Positions 1 through 6,473 of a stretch of 12,719 nt of DNA are shown here, one piece after another. The notes beneath the pieces are model-generated. The model was not told the origin of the DNA. It saw only the letters and a program-made list of their open reading frames with translations, and did not search any database. Source of the DNA: Bacillota bacterium (GTDB taxonomy: Bacteria; Bacillota; Proteinivoracia; UBA4975); the NCBI GenBank assembly GCA_012727415.1, contig JAAYHI010000069.1:1-12719 (forward strand), in the 5' to 3' direction. Numbering within the stretch: position 1 is the first letter of the stretch; each line of letters opens with the position of its first letter. The translations under genes and the position numbers were made by a program.

Positions 1-1325
1 GCTTTGGCATCGAGGCAAAGGTCATCAACGTTCATCGGGGGCCGACCATTACCAGGTTTGAAATTCAGCCAGCCTCCGGTGTTAAAGTCAGCCGCATCGT
101 CAATCTCGCCGACGACCTGGCCTTGAATCTTGCGGCTACAGGGGTGCGCATAGAAGCACCAATTCCAGGCAAGTCTGCCGTGGGGCTGGAAGTGGCCAAT
201 AAGAATAAAGCGACTGTATACTTGCGGGAAGTGCTGGAGACCAGCGAGTTTCTCAACAACCCTTCCAAGTTAGCCATTGCCCTGGGCAAGGACATTGCCG
301 GAGCGCCGGTTATTGCAGACTTGACCGATATTCCCCATGTGCTCATTGCCGGGGCCACAGGTTCCGGCAAGTCAGTGTGCCTGAATTCAATCATTATCTC
401 CCTGCTGTATAAGGCCAAACCTTCGGAACTAAAGTTTCTGATGATTGACCCCAAAGTAGTTGAATTAAATGTCTACAATGGACTGCCCCACTTACTTTGC
501 CCTGTCATCACTGATCCCCGCCAGGCCGCCCAGGGGCTAAAGAACATTATCAAGGAAATGGAACAGCGCTACAGTCTCTTTGCCGAGGCGGGGGCGAGGG
601 ATATGCAGCGCTATAATGAGTTTGTCCTGGAAAGAGGGGAGAAGCCCCTTCCCAATGTCATCGTCATTATTGACGAACTGGCAGACCTTATGATCACTTC
701 CCCTGCAGATGTTGAGGATTCCATTTGTCGCATTGCGCAAAAGTCCAGGGCAGCGGGTATTCACCTTCTTGTCGCCACCCAGCGCCCCTCTGTGGATGTC
801 ATTACTGGAATTATTAAGGCCAATCTCACCACCAGAATCGCCTTTGCAGTGTCTTCTGCAGCCGACTCCAAGACAATATTGGACATGGGAGGAGCAGAGA
901 AACTGTTGGGCCGTGGAGATATGCTTTTCTTCCCCATGGGGGCCTCTAAGCCATTGCGGCTGCAAAGTGCGTATATATCCGATGAAGAAGTGGAGAATGT
1001 CGTCGCCCACATCCTGGCCCAGTCTGTGCCAATGCTGCGCACCGACTTCCTCCAGCCCCATGAAGACGACGCTGAAGAAGAGATACTGGAAATAGACGAA
1101 CTGCTTCCCGAAGCCGCCAGGATGGTGGTAGAAAGCGGACAGGCCTCAATTTCCATGCTGCAAAGGCGCCTGCGCATTGGGTATACTCGCGCCGGAAGGC
1201 TGATTGACGATATGGAGCGCTTGTCCATTGTCGGGGGCCATGAGGGCAGCAAAGCCAGGAAAATCCTCGTCACCCTCCCGCAATTAGAGGAAATCTTGGA
1301 AAACCTGAATTTAAGTACTCCCTAA
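1..1325 (+). CDS. ftsK: DNA translocase FtsK/SpoIIIE, C-terminal part (5' end outside window)
   Basis: This is the motor and DNA-recognition part of a FtsK/SpoIIIE double-stranded DNA pump, which moves chromosomal DNA through the division or sporulation septum. The frame is open from base 3, so the N-terminal membrane segments lie upstream of the window. Counting from base 3, the Walker A motif GATGSGKS is at residues 117-124 and the Walker B stretch VIVIIDELADLM is around 219-230. The C-terminal winged-helix gamma domain, which reads the KOPS/SRS polarity sites, is recognisable from its VVESGQASISMLQRRLRIGY signature (about bases 1128-1187) and the later GSKARKILV. The gene order (upstream of ymfK, ymfM, pgsA, cinA and recA) matches B. 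subtilis spoIIIE, so it may be the SpoIIIE ortholog, but the motor domain alone cannot separate the two names. A TTG at 123 is only an internal codon. Confidence 0.96.
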   Translation, partial: FGIEAKVINVHRGPTITRFEIQPASGVKVSRIVNLADDLALNLAATGVRIEAPIPGKSAVGLEVANKNKATVYLREVLETSEFLNNPSKLAIALGKDIAGAPVIADLTDIPHVLIAGATGSGKSVCLNSIIISLLYKAKPSELKFLMIDPKVVELNVYNGLPHLLCPVITDPRQAAQGLKNIIKEMEQRYSLFAEAGARDMQRYNEFVLERGEKPLPNVIVIIDELADLMITSPADVEDSICRIAQKSRAAGIHLLVATQRPSVDVITGIIKANLTTRIAFAVSSAADSKTILDMGGAEKLLGRGDMLFFPMGASKPLRLQSAYISDEEVENVVAHILAQSVPMLRTDFLQPHEDDAEEEILEIDELLPEAARMVVESGQASISMLQRRLRIGYTRAGRLIDDMERLSIVGGHEGSKARKILVTLPQLEEILENLNLSTP

Positions 1326-2354
1326 AGACCCGGTCTCCGGGTTTTTTGGACTTGAATGCCGGATTGCCTCAACTATTCTCTCTGGCAAGCCGGCAATTGG
1401 TGTGTAGTCCATGCTGGAGCTGTATATTTCCTCCAGTTCACTGTGGAACCTGGCGGCTTCCGCCATTGTTTTGATTCCGCGCTGGATAAACTTACTGACC
1501 TGGCTTTCTAATTCTGAGGGGCCGGTATATTCGAGGCCAAATTCTCCAGTATTCCCCTTGATGGTATGGGGCGGATGGCTTGAAAAAACTGCAAATTCTC
1601 CCGGGATATAAATATGCTCTAAGTACTGGGGCTGAAGGCCGCAATAGAGGTAGTGGGCGGGAATATTATCCCGGGAGAGGCGGCGTGCTATTTCCTCCAG
1701 GACAAGAGAATTAAATGCCCTGTTGCCGCCTGTTAAAGAAAAGCTGTGCCTGGCTTTCAACCCGGGCAAATAGTTTACAATTCCTGCGGCAGTAATCCCT
1801 GTGGCAAAGGCATGGCGGTTAGTCCCGGCCCCAGTCCTGGGGATATATCCACTGATTTTAGCGGCAACTTCCTGGGGGGAGGGAAATGTTCCCCGGCGTT
1901 CTAATTGCTGCACCTGGTCTGCCAGCTTGCCTGCCACAGCCAGCCAGCCATAGGCAGATTTAAATCTTGCTGTCTTCTCGGCAGCGATATCCTGGATTTT
2001 TTGCCGCTGGGCAATTAAGATGCTTTCGTCCCAAAATGAGCCCAGATCTATTACCTGTTGCACCGCCCCCGGTAAACTGGGGTCGATGGTATGGGGAGCA
2101 GTGCCGTCAATCACTGATACCAGCAGAGAGGGAATGAAAAGGGCGTCCAGCGAATCTGGTGCCGCGGTGCAATGATATTTTTCCAGGGGGCAGGAAAAAT
2201 GGCTGGCAACTCTTTTAATCATCGTTGACTTTCCCGTGCCCGGACCGCCTTTGAGGATGAAAACCCTGTTGAGACTGTCTTCAGCCAGGCATTGGTAGCG
2301 GGAATAAAAACCTGCGGCGGAATTCGCGCCGGCAAAAAGATCGATGGTATTCAC
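1311..2354 (-). CDS. PRK06851-like P-loop protein with duplicated ATPase halves
   Basis: A 347-residue cytoplasmic protein resembling the PRK06851 family of uncharacterised Firmicutes P-loop ATPases. The N-terminal half has a full Walker A motif, GGPGTGKST (residues 36-44), then a YHC...P...IP...APH pattern (60-88). The second half repeats this layout: residues 205-217 align without gaps to 32-44, and C238, P242, P251 and P262-H263 match C62, P66, P75 and P87-H88. In the second copy the Walker A lysine is replaced (K42 aligns with N215), so that site is probably unable to bind nucleotide normally. Translation starts at GTG (2354-2352) after a GGAAAGGAAGG ribosome binding site. The gene opposes its neighbours, overlaps ftsK by 15 bases at the 3' end, and its last residues are encoded across the ftsK terminator. 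Its substrate is unknown; P-loop homology is certain, the family name is by recollection. Confidence 0.87.
   Translation of the reverse strand: MNTIDLFAGANSAAGFYSRYQCLAEDSLNRVFILKGGPGTGKSTMIKRVASHFSCPLEKYHCTAAPDSLDALFIPSLLVSVIDGTAPHTIDPSLPGAVQQVIDLGSFWDESILIAQRQKIQDIAAEKTARFKSAYGWLAVAGKLADQVQQLERRGTFPSPQEVAAKISGYIPRTGAGTNRHAFATGITAAGIVNYLPGLKARHSFSLTGGNRAFNSLVLEEIARRLSRDNIPAHYLYCGLQPQYLEHIYIPGEFAVFSSHPPHTIKGNTGEFGLEYTGPSELESQVSKFIQRGIKTMAEAARFHSELEEIYSSSMDYTPIAGLPERIVEAIRHSSPKNPETGSLGST
1328..1347 (+). terminator. Intrinsic terminator of ftsK/spoIIIE
   Basis: A perfect 6-bp stem ACCCGG (1328-1333), loop TCT, CCGGGT (1337-1342) runs into a T tract (1342-1347), starting 2 bases after the ftsK stop codon. 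The other strand lacks a T tract after the stem, so termination should act on + strand transcripts only. The element lies inside the last codons of the convergent minus-strand gene. Confidence 0.85.
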
Positions 2355-2459
2355 GGCAAGCCTTCCTTTCCGGATTCTGTATTAATATACTGCCAGGGCA
2401 AAGTATCAGTGCAATCGGTGTGCATATTTGTTATAATTAACTTTATGGAGTGAAGTCCA
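2355..2459. promoter_or_regulatory. Divergent intergenic region between PRK06851-like gene and ymfK-like operon
   Basis: This 105-base gap must hold the start signals for both directions. On the + strand an extended -10 element is clear at 2429-2437 (listed separately). On the minus strand a TATATT lies upstream of the GGAAAGGAAGG ribosome binding site, but I see no -35 element at normal spacing, so the minus promoter is uncertain. Confidence 0.5.
2409..2437 (+). promoter_or_regulatory. Promoter of ymfK-rodZ-rimO-pgsA operon (extended -10)
   Basis: TATAAT at 2432-2437 is preceded by TG at 2429-2430, giving an extended -10 (TGnTATAAT). With 17-base spacing the -35 would be GTGCAA (2409-2414), only 3 of 6 consensus bases, which extended -10 promoters tolerate. 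Transcription would start near 2444, leaving a leader of about 15 bases. No other convincing promoter is visible before pgsA ends. Confidence 0.65.
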
Positions 2460-3221
2460 ATGGAGTGGTATGTGGAGTATGAAGTAATCAATAACAGGCC
2501 CGGCACTTTGGGCGATATTGCTTCTTTCCTGGGGCTTATGGGCATAAATATTCTTATGATCAATGGCATTGCCGCAGGCAGGCGGGGCCTGTTGTTGGAC
2601 TGTAAAGATTTATCCCGAGTTGAGTTTACTAAAGACGTTTTCACAAAACTGCGCAGCGTAAAACTCTTGGCTTTCCGGGAGCCTACGTTTATAGACAGAA
2701 TTAGCTTAAAACACGGCAAAGTGATTTCTCAGGAGGCAAGCTCCCCTGCAACCTACAGTTTTGTACGAGAAGATTTGGGCATGCTTGTTGACTTTTTGGG
2801 AGAGTTGTTTTTACAGGAAAAGCCCATTATCGGCCTCAGGGGCATGCCCCGGGTCGGCAAGACAGAAGCAACAATCGCTGCCAGTGTCTATGCCAACAAA
2901 AAATGGGTACTCATCTCATCTACGCTCATGCGCCAGTCAATGCGCAAAGTCTTGTCGGAGGAGGAACTGACCGCGGATTGTGTATACCTCATTGACGGCA
3001 TCGTTTCCTGCGTCCGGGGCAGCAGGGAGCACAAAGAATTGATTGAGGAAATACTGCAGCATCCAGTGCCAAAAGTCATCGAGCACCCGGATATCTTCCT
3101 GCGGGAAAACGACCTGCCTGTGGATTTCTTTGATTATATTATTGAACTTAGGCGAGATAAAGATGAGGTCATTGACTACAACCTTGTTTCCCAGTCCTTC
3201 TCATCTTTTGATATAAGCTGA
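2460..3221 (+). CDS. ymfK: YmfK-like DUF3388 protein (ACT-like plus P-loop)
   Basis: This 253-residue protein matches the B. subtilis YmfK (DUF3388) type from memory: it opens with MEWYVEYEV, then an ACT-like small-molecule-binding pattern (residues 4-47, with RPGTLGDIASFLG and GINILMING). A second region carries a Walker A-like loop GMPRVGKTE (128-136, K134), a Walker B-like VYLIDG (175-180), and the typical EHPDIFLREN near the C terminus. No membrane segment or signal peptide is seen, so it should be cytoplasmic. An ATP-dependent sensor or switch is possible from the domain mix, but no function is established. The ATG at 2460 follows GGAG (2447-2450). It is first in an operon with a RodZ/YmfM-like gene, the neighbour it also has in Bacillus, which hints at a link with the envelope or cell shape. 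Confidence 0.9.
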   Translation: MEWYVEYEVINNRPGTLGDIASFLGLMGINILMINGIAAGRRGLLLDCKDLSRVEFTKDVFTKLRSVKLLAFREPTFIDRISLKHGKVISQEASSPATYSFVREDLGMLVDFLGELFLQEKPIIGLRGMPRVGKTEATIAASVYANKKWVLISSTLMRQSMRKVLSEEELTADCVYLIDGIVSCVRGSREHKELIEEILQHPVPKVIEHPDIFLRENDLPVDFFDYIIELRRDKDEVIDYNLVSQSFSSFDIS

Positions 3222-3226
3222 GGTGA
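3220..3226 (+). promoter_or_regulatory. Ribosome binding site that decides the rodZ/ymfM start
   Basis: GAGGTGA overlaps the ymfK stop codon and lies 8 bases (from GAGG) before the GTG at 3232. The upstream in-frame GTG at 3223 lies within this motif and cannot use it, so 3232 is the better start. An ATG at 3228 is out of frame. Confidence 0.7.
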
Positions 3227-3231
3227 ATGAA

Positions 3232-4017
3232 GTGGAACAAATCGTCAGTCAATTAATTGAAGCCCGCAAAAAGGCCGGTCTAAGTCTGGAGGATCTGCAC
3301 ACACTGACAATGATTCCCGTCAGGCAATTAGAATATCTGGAATCCTGTCAGTTTGATAAAATAGGTCCCTCAGTTTATGTCAAAGGCTTTTTGCGCAGGT
3401 ATGCTGCAGAGGTGGGCATTGACCCTGACAGCCTTTGGCAGATCGAATCCAGCTATCTGCCTTTAACTGCTCCTGTCAAGGTCTCCCGCAGCCGTACGCC
3501 CCTCAAGAACTACCTCATCCCCATTGGGCGCATTTTAGCTGTCCTCGCCATCCTCTTATTAGTTGGAGGCCTTATTTACAAAGCCTATCTTTCCTTTAAC
3601 AGCCCGTTTCCTCCTGAACCGCCGGCACCTCCGGGACAGGAAGATCCCCTTCCCGAGCCGGAGCCCGAGCCTGAGCCTGAGCCTGAGCCCGAACCGGAGC
3701 CGGAACCCGAGGTTACTGTTGAACCCCTGCAAGTGGATAGTGCCGAGGCCATCTACCTGGTTCACAATGCCGAAAGCCTGGAAGTTATACTGGACTTTAC
3801 CGGTGCCTGTTGGACCCGCATGACTGTCGACGGCGAGAAGGCGGGGGAGGGTACTTTTACCGCCGGCCAACAGCAACAGTTGGCGGCAACAGAAAACGTG
3901 CGCATCAGGTTTGGCGCGCCCCTGTTTGTCAACGTTACCGTCAATGGAGTGCCGGTGGAAACACCAGAATTGCGAAAGGGCTTTAATCTGGAAATTCGTT
4001 TAGCCCCTGCCGAGTAA
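3232..4017 (+). CDS. rodZ: RodZ/YmfM-like membrane-anchored helix-turn-helix protein
   Basis: RodZ-type proteins link the MreB cytoskeleton to the wall-synthesis machinery in rod-shaped cells. From the GTG at 3232 this protein has 261 residues: a cytoplasmic HTH_25-type helix-turn-helix (about 4-72, including GPSVYVKGFLRRYA), a basic juxtamembrane stretch, one membrane helix (about 98-118), a proline-rich linker with ten Pro-Glu pairs (141-160) and an extracytoplasmic DUF4115-type beta domain (about 170-258, ending FNLEIRLAPAE). That order is the RodZ layout. The GTG at 3223 would add three residues but has no usable ribosome binding site. It follows ymfK by 10 bases, as ymfM closely follows ymfK in Bacillus, and precedes rimO by 14. 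The name rests on domain architecture; a related envelope protein of the same build is the alternative. Confidence 0.87.
   Translation: MEQIVSQLIEARKKAGLSLEDLHTLTMIPVRQLEYLESCQFDKIGPSVYVKGFLRRYAAEVGIDPDSLWQIESSYLPLTAPVKVSRSRTPLKNYLIPIGRILAVLAILLLVGGLIYKAYLSFNSPFPPEPPAPPGQEDPLPEPEPEPEPEPEPEPEPEPEVTVEPLQVDSAEAIYLVHNAESLEVILDFTGACWTRMTVDGEKAGEGTFTAGQQQQLAATENVRIRFGAPLFVNVTVNGVPVETPELRKGFNLEIRLAPAE
3652..3711 (+). repeat. Pro-Glu decarepeat linker in RodZ/YmfM-like gene
   Basis: Ten CCN-GAR hexamers in a row encode (PE)10 just outside the membrane helix. The proline codons vary (CCC, CCG, CCT) and the glutamate codons alternate GAG/GAA, so the array is not a perfect nucleotide microsatellite. 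Such tracts form stiff extended rods that hold the outer domain away from the membrane. Confidence 0.9.
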
Positions 4018-4031
4018 CCGGGAGAGTGTGT

Positions 4032-5336
4032 ATGCAAAGAATCGCCGTCGTAAATTTGGGTTGCCCCAAAAATCAGATTGACTCGGAGACCATGTCCGGT
4101 CTGTTGGCGGAGCAAGGTTACCAGCTGGTTTCCAGACCGGAAATTGCTGAAATCATCATCGTCAATACCTGCAGCTTTATCCATGATGCCAGGCAGGAAT
4201 CAATTGACCAGGTTCTGGCCATGGCTGAGCTCAAAAAGACTGGCAGCTGCCGCCAGTTGCTGGTAGCTGGATGCCTGGCACAAATGCATCATCGGGAATT
4301 GGCTGAGGAGATTCCTGAGGTGGATGGATTCCTGGGCACAGGCAGTGTAGATAAAATTCTTGAAGTAATTGCAGGCAAAAATGAGCTTATATTGCCTCCC
4401 GAACAATATGACGGCCTTGCAGAAACAAGGCGCTTGCTTTCCACCTATCCCTGGGGTTATTTAAAAATTGCCGAAGGCTGCAGCCGTCGCTGTTCTTATT
4501 GTGTCATACCGCGGTTAAGGGGCCCTTTGCGCAGCAAGGGTATGGAGCAAATCCTCGTCGAGGCCCGCTGGCTGGTGCAAATGGGTATCAAGGAAATTAT
4601 CCTCATTGCCCAGGATACCTCTCAATATGGGCTGGATATTGCCGGACGCAGCTTGTTGCCCAATTTGCTTGTTGAACTGGAAAAAATACCAGGCATACAC
4701 TGGATTCGTTTGCTCTATTGTTACCCCGACCACATTACTGATGAGCTGATAGATGTCATGGCTGCCTCCGGCAAGCTCTGCAAATACCTTGATATTCCCC
4801 TTCAGCACAGCCATCCAGCCATCCTCGGTAGCATGGGCCGCAAAGGAGGGATGGAACTCAGGGAACTCATCGACAAGCTGCGGCATCGCATCCCTGGCAT
4901 CGCCTTAAGGACGACATTTATGGTGGGCTATCCCGGGGAAACCCGGGAGCATTTTCAGCACTTGCTGGATTTTGTCCGCTGGGCAGAGTTTGATCACTTA
5001 GGGAGTTTTCCTTACTCCCGGGAGGCGGGAACAAGGGCGGGTGCTATGAAAGGACATGTGCCGCCTTTTATCAAGAAGCGGCGTTACCGCAAACTCATGA
5101 CGGTGCAGCAACAAATTGTCCATAAGCGCAACGCCAAGCTGACCGGCACAAAATTCAAGGTTCTCGTAGATTCTGTCAGCGGAGGTACAGCTTATGGACG
5201 CAGTTACAGGGAAGCCCCTGAAATCGACAGCAACATCATTTTTCCGGCCATGTCTGTGAAAGTCGGCGACTTTGTTTCAGTCAGATGCACCGGCTTCAAT
5301 GGCTATGACCTATTGGGAGAGATTGATAATGAATAG
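4032..5336 (+). CDS. rimO: Ribosomal protein S12 methylthiotransferase RimO
   Basis: RimO is a radical-SAM enzyme that adds a methylthio group to a conserved aspartate of ribosomal protein S12. The 434-residue product has the three domains of the family. The N-terminal UPF0004/MTTase domain carries the cysteines of the auxiliary 4Fe-4S cluster, C11 (NLGCPKNQ), C47 (VNTCSFI) and C81 (VAGCLAQ). The radical-SAM core has the CxxxCxxC motif C150-C154-C157 in LKIAEGCSRRCSYCVIP. A TRAM RNA-binding domain closes the protein (about the last 65 residues). The context KIAEGC...CSYC and the S12-type N terminus favour RimO over the related tRNA enzyme MiaB. The ATG at 4032 lies 7 bases after GGAG; a GTG at 4026 is too close to that site. 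The 3' end overlaps pgsA by 8 bases, indicating translational coupling. Confidence 0.95.
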   Translation: MQRIAVVNLGCPKNQIDSETMSGLLAEQGYQLVSRPEIAEIIIVNTCSFIHDARQESIDQVLAMAELKKTGSCRQLLVAGCLAQMHHRELAEEIPEVDGFLGTGSVDKILEVIAGKNELILPPEQYDGLAETRRLLSTYPWGYLKIAEGCSRRCSYCVIPRLRGPLRSKGMEQILVEARWLVQMGIKEIILIAQDTSQYGLDIAGRSLLPNLLVELEKIPGIHWIRLLYCYPDHITDELIDVMAASGKLCKYLDIPLQHSHPAILGSMGRKGGMELRELIDKLRHRIPGIALRTTFMVGYPGETREHFQHLLDFVRWAEFDHLGSFPYSREAGTRAGAMKGHVPPFIKKRRYRKLMTVQQQIVHKRNAKLTGTKFKVLVDSVSGGTAYGRSYREAPEIDSNIIFPAMSVKVGDFVSVRCTGFNGYDLLGEIDNE

Positions 5337-5910
5337 CGTTGCAAACAAAATTACTATTGCCAGGATTTTTCTTGCCCCTCTGTACATCATAATTTTTTAC
5401 CTGCCAATTCCCTACAAGGAATTCTGGGCTGCATTGGTCTTTGTAATCGCAGCCGGCTCAGACGCCCTCGATGGCTACCTGGCCAGGAAGAACAAGACGG
5501 TGACTACTTTTGGAAAATTTCTCGACCCTCTTGCCGATAAGCTATTGATTTCTGCCGCCCTTGTTACCCTGGCATGGATAAACCAGGTTGGTCCCCTGGC
5601 GGTGTTTATTATTATCAGCCGCGAGTTTGCGGTAACTGGTTTGCGGGTGATTGCTGCCAGCCAGGGCATCGTAATAGCTGCCAGCAAATTGGGCAAGGCC
5701 AAGACAATGTCCCAGATTGTCGCCATCACTGCCCTCACCCTCAATGCAGGCCTTGCCGGCGGCAATACCTGGCTGCATAAGGTTCTGGACTTCTTGCCGG
5801 TAGAGCTTATTTCCAGGATTGCCATCATCGTTGCTGTCATCATGACAGTGGTATCGGGAGTGGATTACTTTATAAAAAATATTTATGTTTTTAAGCAGGG
5901 ATTGGCCTAA
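5329..5910 (+). CDS. pgsA: CDP-diacylglycerol-glycerol-3-phosphate 3-phosphatidyltransferase PgsA
   Basis: PgsA makes phosphatidylglycerol phosphate from CDP-diacylglycerol and glycerol 3-phosphate in the cytoplasmic membrane, the committed step to phosphatidylglycerol and cardiolipin. The 193-residue protein carries the full CDP-alcohol phosphotransferase signature, D45-x2-D48-G49-x2-A52-R53-x8-G62-x3-D66-x3-D70, with the metal-binding aspartates intact. Several hydrophobic stretches (for example 11-28, 33-43, 72-95 and 160-180) fit the usual six-helix fold. The ATG at 5329 follows GGGAGA and sits 8 bases inside the end of rimO; an upstream open stretch in frame from 5272 lacks family similarity and is not part of the protein. 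It is last in its operon, ending in a hairpin. Confidence 0.96.
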   Translation: MNSVANKITIARIFLAPLYIIIFYLPIPYKEFWAALVFVIAAGSDALDGYLARKNKTVTTFGKFLDPLADKLLISAALVTLAWINQVGPLAVFIIISREFAVTGLRVIAASQGIVIAASKLGKAKTMSQIVAITALTLNAGLAGGNTWLHKVLDFLPVELISRIAIIVAVIMTVVSGVDYFIKNIYVFKQGLA

Positions 5911-5930
5911 GCCAATCCTTATTTTGTTAT
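5899..5930 (+). terminator. Intrinsic terminator of pgsA operon, stop codon in the loop
   Basis: An 8-bp perfect stem GGATTGGC (5899-5906) and GCCAATCC (5911-5918) closes a four-base CTAA loop that contains the pgsA stop codon (5908-5910). A T-rich tail (TTATTTTGTTATT) follows. A terminating ribosome would cover the 5' arm, so termination efficiency may depend on ribosome release. Confidence 0.75.
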
Positions 5931-5958
5931 TAAAAATTATACCGAGCCATGTTATAAT
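5930..5958 (+). promoter_or_regulatory. Promoter of the small-protein/FtsH-like operon
   Basis: TTAAAA (5930-5935, 4 of 6 consensus) and TATAAT (5953-5958) are 17 bases apart, and TG at 5950-5951 makes an extended -10. This is a near-consensus vegetative promoter directly after the pgsA terminator. Transcription should start near 5965. Confidence 0.8.
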
Positions 5959-5972
5959 ATTTTATGTAAACT

Positions 5973-5980
5973 AGGAGGTG
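5973..5980 (+). promoter_or_regulatory. Ribosome binding site that decides the small-protein start
   Basis: AGGAGGTG ends its core at 5978. The ATG at 5988 is 9 bases away, a normal distance, while the in-frame ATG at 5982 is only 3 bases away and too close. The protein is therefore taken to start at 5988. Confidence 0.75.
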
Positions 5981-5987
5981 GATGCTA

Positions 5988-6473
5988 ATGCGTTGGAAGT
6001 TATTCTTGCCCTTGGCAATAGTCCTGACTTTGCTGGGAATGTTGAGCAGTAAATATTGGGCTGCATCAGCATCTCACCGGCAAATAGAGGCTCTGCAACA
6101 AGAAAGCGGGGCAATTTTCACTGAAACCGATGCTGCCATTGTCATCAGCTTTGATGCCAATAGCCACCTTGCAGATATTCTGGTTCGCCTCGACGAAGGA
6201 AAAGTCAACAAAGTTTTGGCCGGAAGGGACTTGAAATTTCAGCGAACCGGACTGGAGCCCATTGAACCTGCTGTTGTCCGGCAAGTAGAATTACTTGTTG
6301 CCCAGGCAGTGGCAACACATCAATACTATGAGGCCAGCCTGAAGCTTGAGGTCCTGGCTCGGGAGCATGGGTACAACTCAACCCTCGTTTTGTGGGGGGA
6401 CAGGCTGGTGGCCGAGGTTGGAAACAGCAGTGAAGATCATATTGTCCAGCAGGCTTTGGAGGTGATTCCATGA
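5988..6473 (+). CDS. Unknown small protein with N-terminal membrane anchor, paired with FtsH-like protease
   Basis: I do not recognise this 161-residue protein. It begins with a short positive stretch (MRWK) and one hydrophobic helix (about 4-22), which fits a signal anchor with the remainder outside the cell membrane; no lipobox cysteine or clear signal-peptidase site stands out. The remaining 137 residues are mixed alpha/beta and soluble-looking, with LVRLDEGKVNKVLAGRDLKF (65-84) and a long helix (about 95-127). It heads an operon behind its own strong promoter, and its stop overlaps the next gene, an FtsH-like protease, in ATGA. Since that protease lacks the usual outer domain, this protein may supply it or act as a partner. 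The segment near 60-84 loosely recalls the FtsH outer domain, but that is a weak visual impression. The pairing is seen; the function is inferred. Confidence 0.8.
   Translation: MRWKLFLPLAIVLTLLGMLSSKYWAASASHRQIEALQQESGAIFTETDAAIVISFDANSHLADILVRLDEGKVNKVLAGRDLKFQRTGLEPIEPAVVRQVELLVAQAVATHQYYEASLKLEVLAREHGYNSTLVLWGDRLVAEVGNSSEDHIVQQALEVIP

Noticed and set aside
537..1273. Minus-strand open frames opposite ftsK
   Set aside because: Low-complexity Ser/Arg-rich or unrecognisable translations opposite a clearly conserved ATPase; treated as shadows.
3559..3876. Arg/Leu-rich minus-strand frame and Arg/Ser-rich plus-strand frame around the Pro-Glu repeat
   Set aside because: Both are other-frame readings of the CCN-GAR array and flanks; their repetitiveness comes from the repeat, not from a second gene.
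5272..5328. N-terminal extension of pgsA
   Set aside because: The 19 extra residues lie inside rimO coding sequence, have no ribosome binding site and no counterpart in PgsA proteins; ATG 5329 fits.
5924..5929. TTGTTA as -35 of the operon-B promoter
   Set aside because: It is 23 bases from TATAAT, too far; TTAAAA at 5930-5935 has the correct 17-base spacing.
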